Under the pieces are notes generated by a model. The model saw only the letters and a list, made by a program, of their open reading frames with translations. It had not been told where the DNA came from and searched no databases. Made by a program: the position numbers and the translations under genes. From an uncultured Bacteroidota bacterium (GTDB taxonomy: Bacteria > Bacteroidota > Bacteroidia > Chitinophagales > Chitinophagaceae), in contig CAMLEX010000257.1 of the NCBI GenBank assembly GCA_946479055.1, forward strand, positions 1-7,072: a stretch of 7,072 nt of DNA, given 5' to 3'. This document shows, in pieces, positions 6,267 to 7,072 of this stretch (the first letter of the stretch is position 1; every line of letters starts with the position of its first letter).

Positions 6267-6309
6267 ATATACTTTATAAATGATGAAACTGAATCTGAAT
6301 ATACTTTAT
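6267..6309 (+). repeat. 11-bp direct repeat around the esterase start
   Basis: ATATACTTTAT occurs at 6267-6277 and again at 6299-6309, each followed two or three bases later by ATGAT. The first copy precedes the ATG at 6280; the second lies inside the signal-peptide coding region, just before the in-frame ATG at 6313. It may be a short local duplication or coincidence in AT-rich DNA. Confidence 0.45.
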
Positions 6310-7072
6310 TTCATGATCTTCCTATTGCTTGCCTGTCAATCTACTTTCGGCCAGGTAAGACTTCCGCAATTGGTAAGGGACAGTATGGTTTTGCAAAGAG
6401 ACGTTAATGTAAAAATATGGGGATGGGCAGCGAAGGACGAAAAGGTAAACGTGAAGTTTAATGGCAAAACTTATAAAACAAAAGCCGGCGCAGATGGAAA
6501 ATGGCTTGTACTATTATCCCCCATGAAAGCAGGCGGGCCATATACAATGAATATTTCGGGCAGCAATAAAATCACACTTAAAGATATTTTGATTGGGGAC
6601 GTATGGCTTTGCAGCGGTCAATCCAATATGGTGCACCAGATGGAACTGCATAATATTACCTATGCAGAAGATATTGCAAAAGCAAATTACCCTGAGATCC
6701 GGCATTTCTTTATTCCCACTTTAACGAATTTACAAGGGCCCCAAAATGATCTGCCAACCGGCTACTGGAAACCTGCAACGCCGAAGGATGTTTTAAGGTT
6801 TTCAGCAGTAGCTTATTTCTTCGCCAGGGCTCTTTATGAAAAATATCACATACCGATCGGTTTAATTAATGCAAGTGTGGGCGGCACTCCCATTGAAGCA
6901 TGGACAAGTGAAGCAGGGCTTAAAGATTTTACCGCATTGCAAAATACAATTCAGAAAAATAAAGACACAGCTTATATAGCTGATATAAACAGAGTGGCGG
7001 CGGCCAACAATGCCAACGGGTCGCAGCAGCAAAAAGATTTAGGAATGCTGAATGAAAAGAAATGGTATGAGG
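6280..7072 (+). CDS. Sialate O-acetylesterase-type SGNH carbohydrate esterase, 3'-truncated
   Basis: This frame has no stop before the window edge, giving 264 complete codons of an esterase usually over 450 residues long. The family removes O-acetyl groups from sialic acid or, in environmental Bacteroidota, from plant polysaccharides such as xylan or pectin. The start MMKLNLNILYFMIFLLLAC-QSTFG is an export signal. It can be read as a lipobox (L-L-A-C19) or, more typical of this family, as signal peptidase I cleavage after G24, before Q25. An N-terminal beta-sandwich follows (VLQRDVNVKIWGWA, then about residues 40-100). The SGNH hydrolase domain opens with GDVWLCSGQSNM, whose nucleophile is S115. 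The second block is N197-A-S-V200-G201-G202-T-P-I-E-A-W208. The catalytic Asp/His block lies beyond the window, so activity cannot be confirmed. Two adjacent ATGs (6280, 6283) are possible starts. The 36-bp gap after the bicupin suggests the same operon; its neighbours argue for glycan deacetylation rather than sialic acid use. Confidence 0.93.
   Translation, partial: MMKLNLNILYFMIFLLLACQSTFGQVRLPQLVRDSMVLQRDVNVKIWGWAAKDEKVNVKFNGKTYKTKAGADGKWLVLLSPMKAGGPYTMNISGSNKITLKDILIGDVWLCSGQSNMVHQMELHNITYAEDIAKANYPEIRHFFIPTLTNLQGPQNDLPTGYWKPATPKDVLRFSAVAYFFARALYEKYHIPIGLINASVGGTPIEAWTSEAGLKDFTALQNTIQKNKDTAYIADINRVAAANNANGSQQQKDLGMLNEKKWYE

Noticed and set aside
6280..6357. Lipoprotein assignment for the esterase from L-L-A-C19
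   Set aside because: The box is acceptable, but the following STFG-Q is a typical signal peptidase I site in this family and no acidic export signal follows the Cys. It is kept as an alternative only.

Overview
The window looks like part of a Bacteroidota chromosome, most likely a Chitinophagaceae-type soil or plant-associated species. This is inferred from AT-rich start regions without Shine-Dalgarno sequences before any of the five visible starts, abundant exported proteins, a lipoprotein whose mature end resembles the Bacteroidota surface-export signal, and two intergenic repeat types (CGCAAAG-type and CCACAGATGAAC-type) that I remember as common in this phylum. No search was possible, so family names rest on motif recognition.

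Layout: six genes, all on the + strand. (1) The 3' part of a GH43 glycosidase (1-955, start lost upstream). (2) A secreted DUF6807 protein, usually labelled 'PmoA' (1035-2279). (3) A 239-bp gap holding a CGCAAAG repeat, small inverted repeats and a perfect 14-bp GC palindrome. (4) A Tat-exported Gfo/Idh/MocA oxidoreductase (2519-3919). (5) A 174-bp gap holding a long inverted repeat. (6) A second, divergent Gfo/Idh/MocA-type protein made as a lipoprotein (4094-5458). (7) A secreted two-domain cupin (5458-6243) overlapping it by one base. (8) The 5' part of a sialate O-acetylesterase-type SGNH esterase (6280 to the end). No gap exceeds 300 bases. I saw no tRNA, rRNA, CRISPR array, transposase or convincing promoter or terminator.

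How the genes may work together: this looks like the enzyme section of a carbohydrate-utilisation locus acting outside the cytoplasm. GH43 would remove arabinose or xylose units and the esterase would remove acetyl groups. The two oxidoreductases and the bicupin could carry out oxidation-based sugar chemistry in the periplasm or at the cell surface. Gfo/Idh/MocA enzymes are known to oxidise sugar hydroxyls to keto-sugars, and in Bacteroidota such enzymes take part in a non-hydrolytic 3-keto-glycoside route. Whether this locus belongs to that route is inference: the usual partners (DUF1080 hydrolase, TIM-barrel sugar isomerase/epimerase, SusC/SusD) are not in view. The most unusual element is the lipoprotein oxidoreductase. 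It keeps the family's catalytic-type residues but has lost the usual dinucleotide-binding glycine motif, and it is translationally linked to the bicupin.
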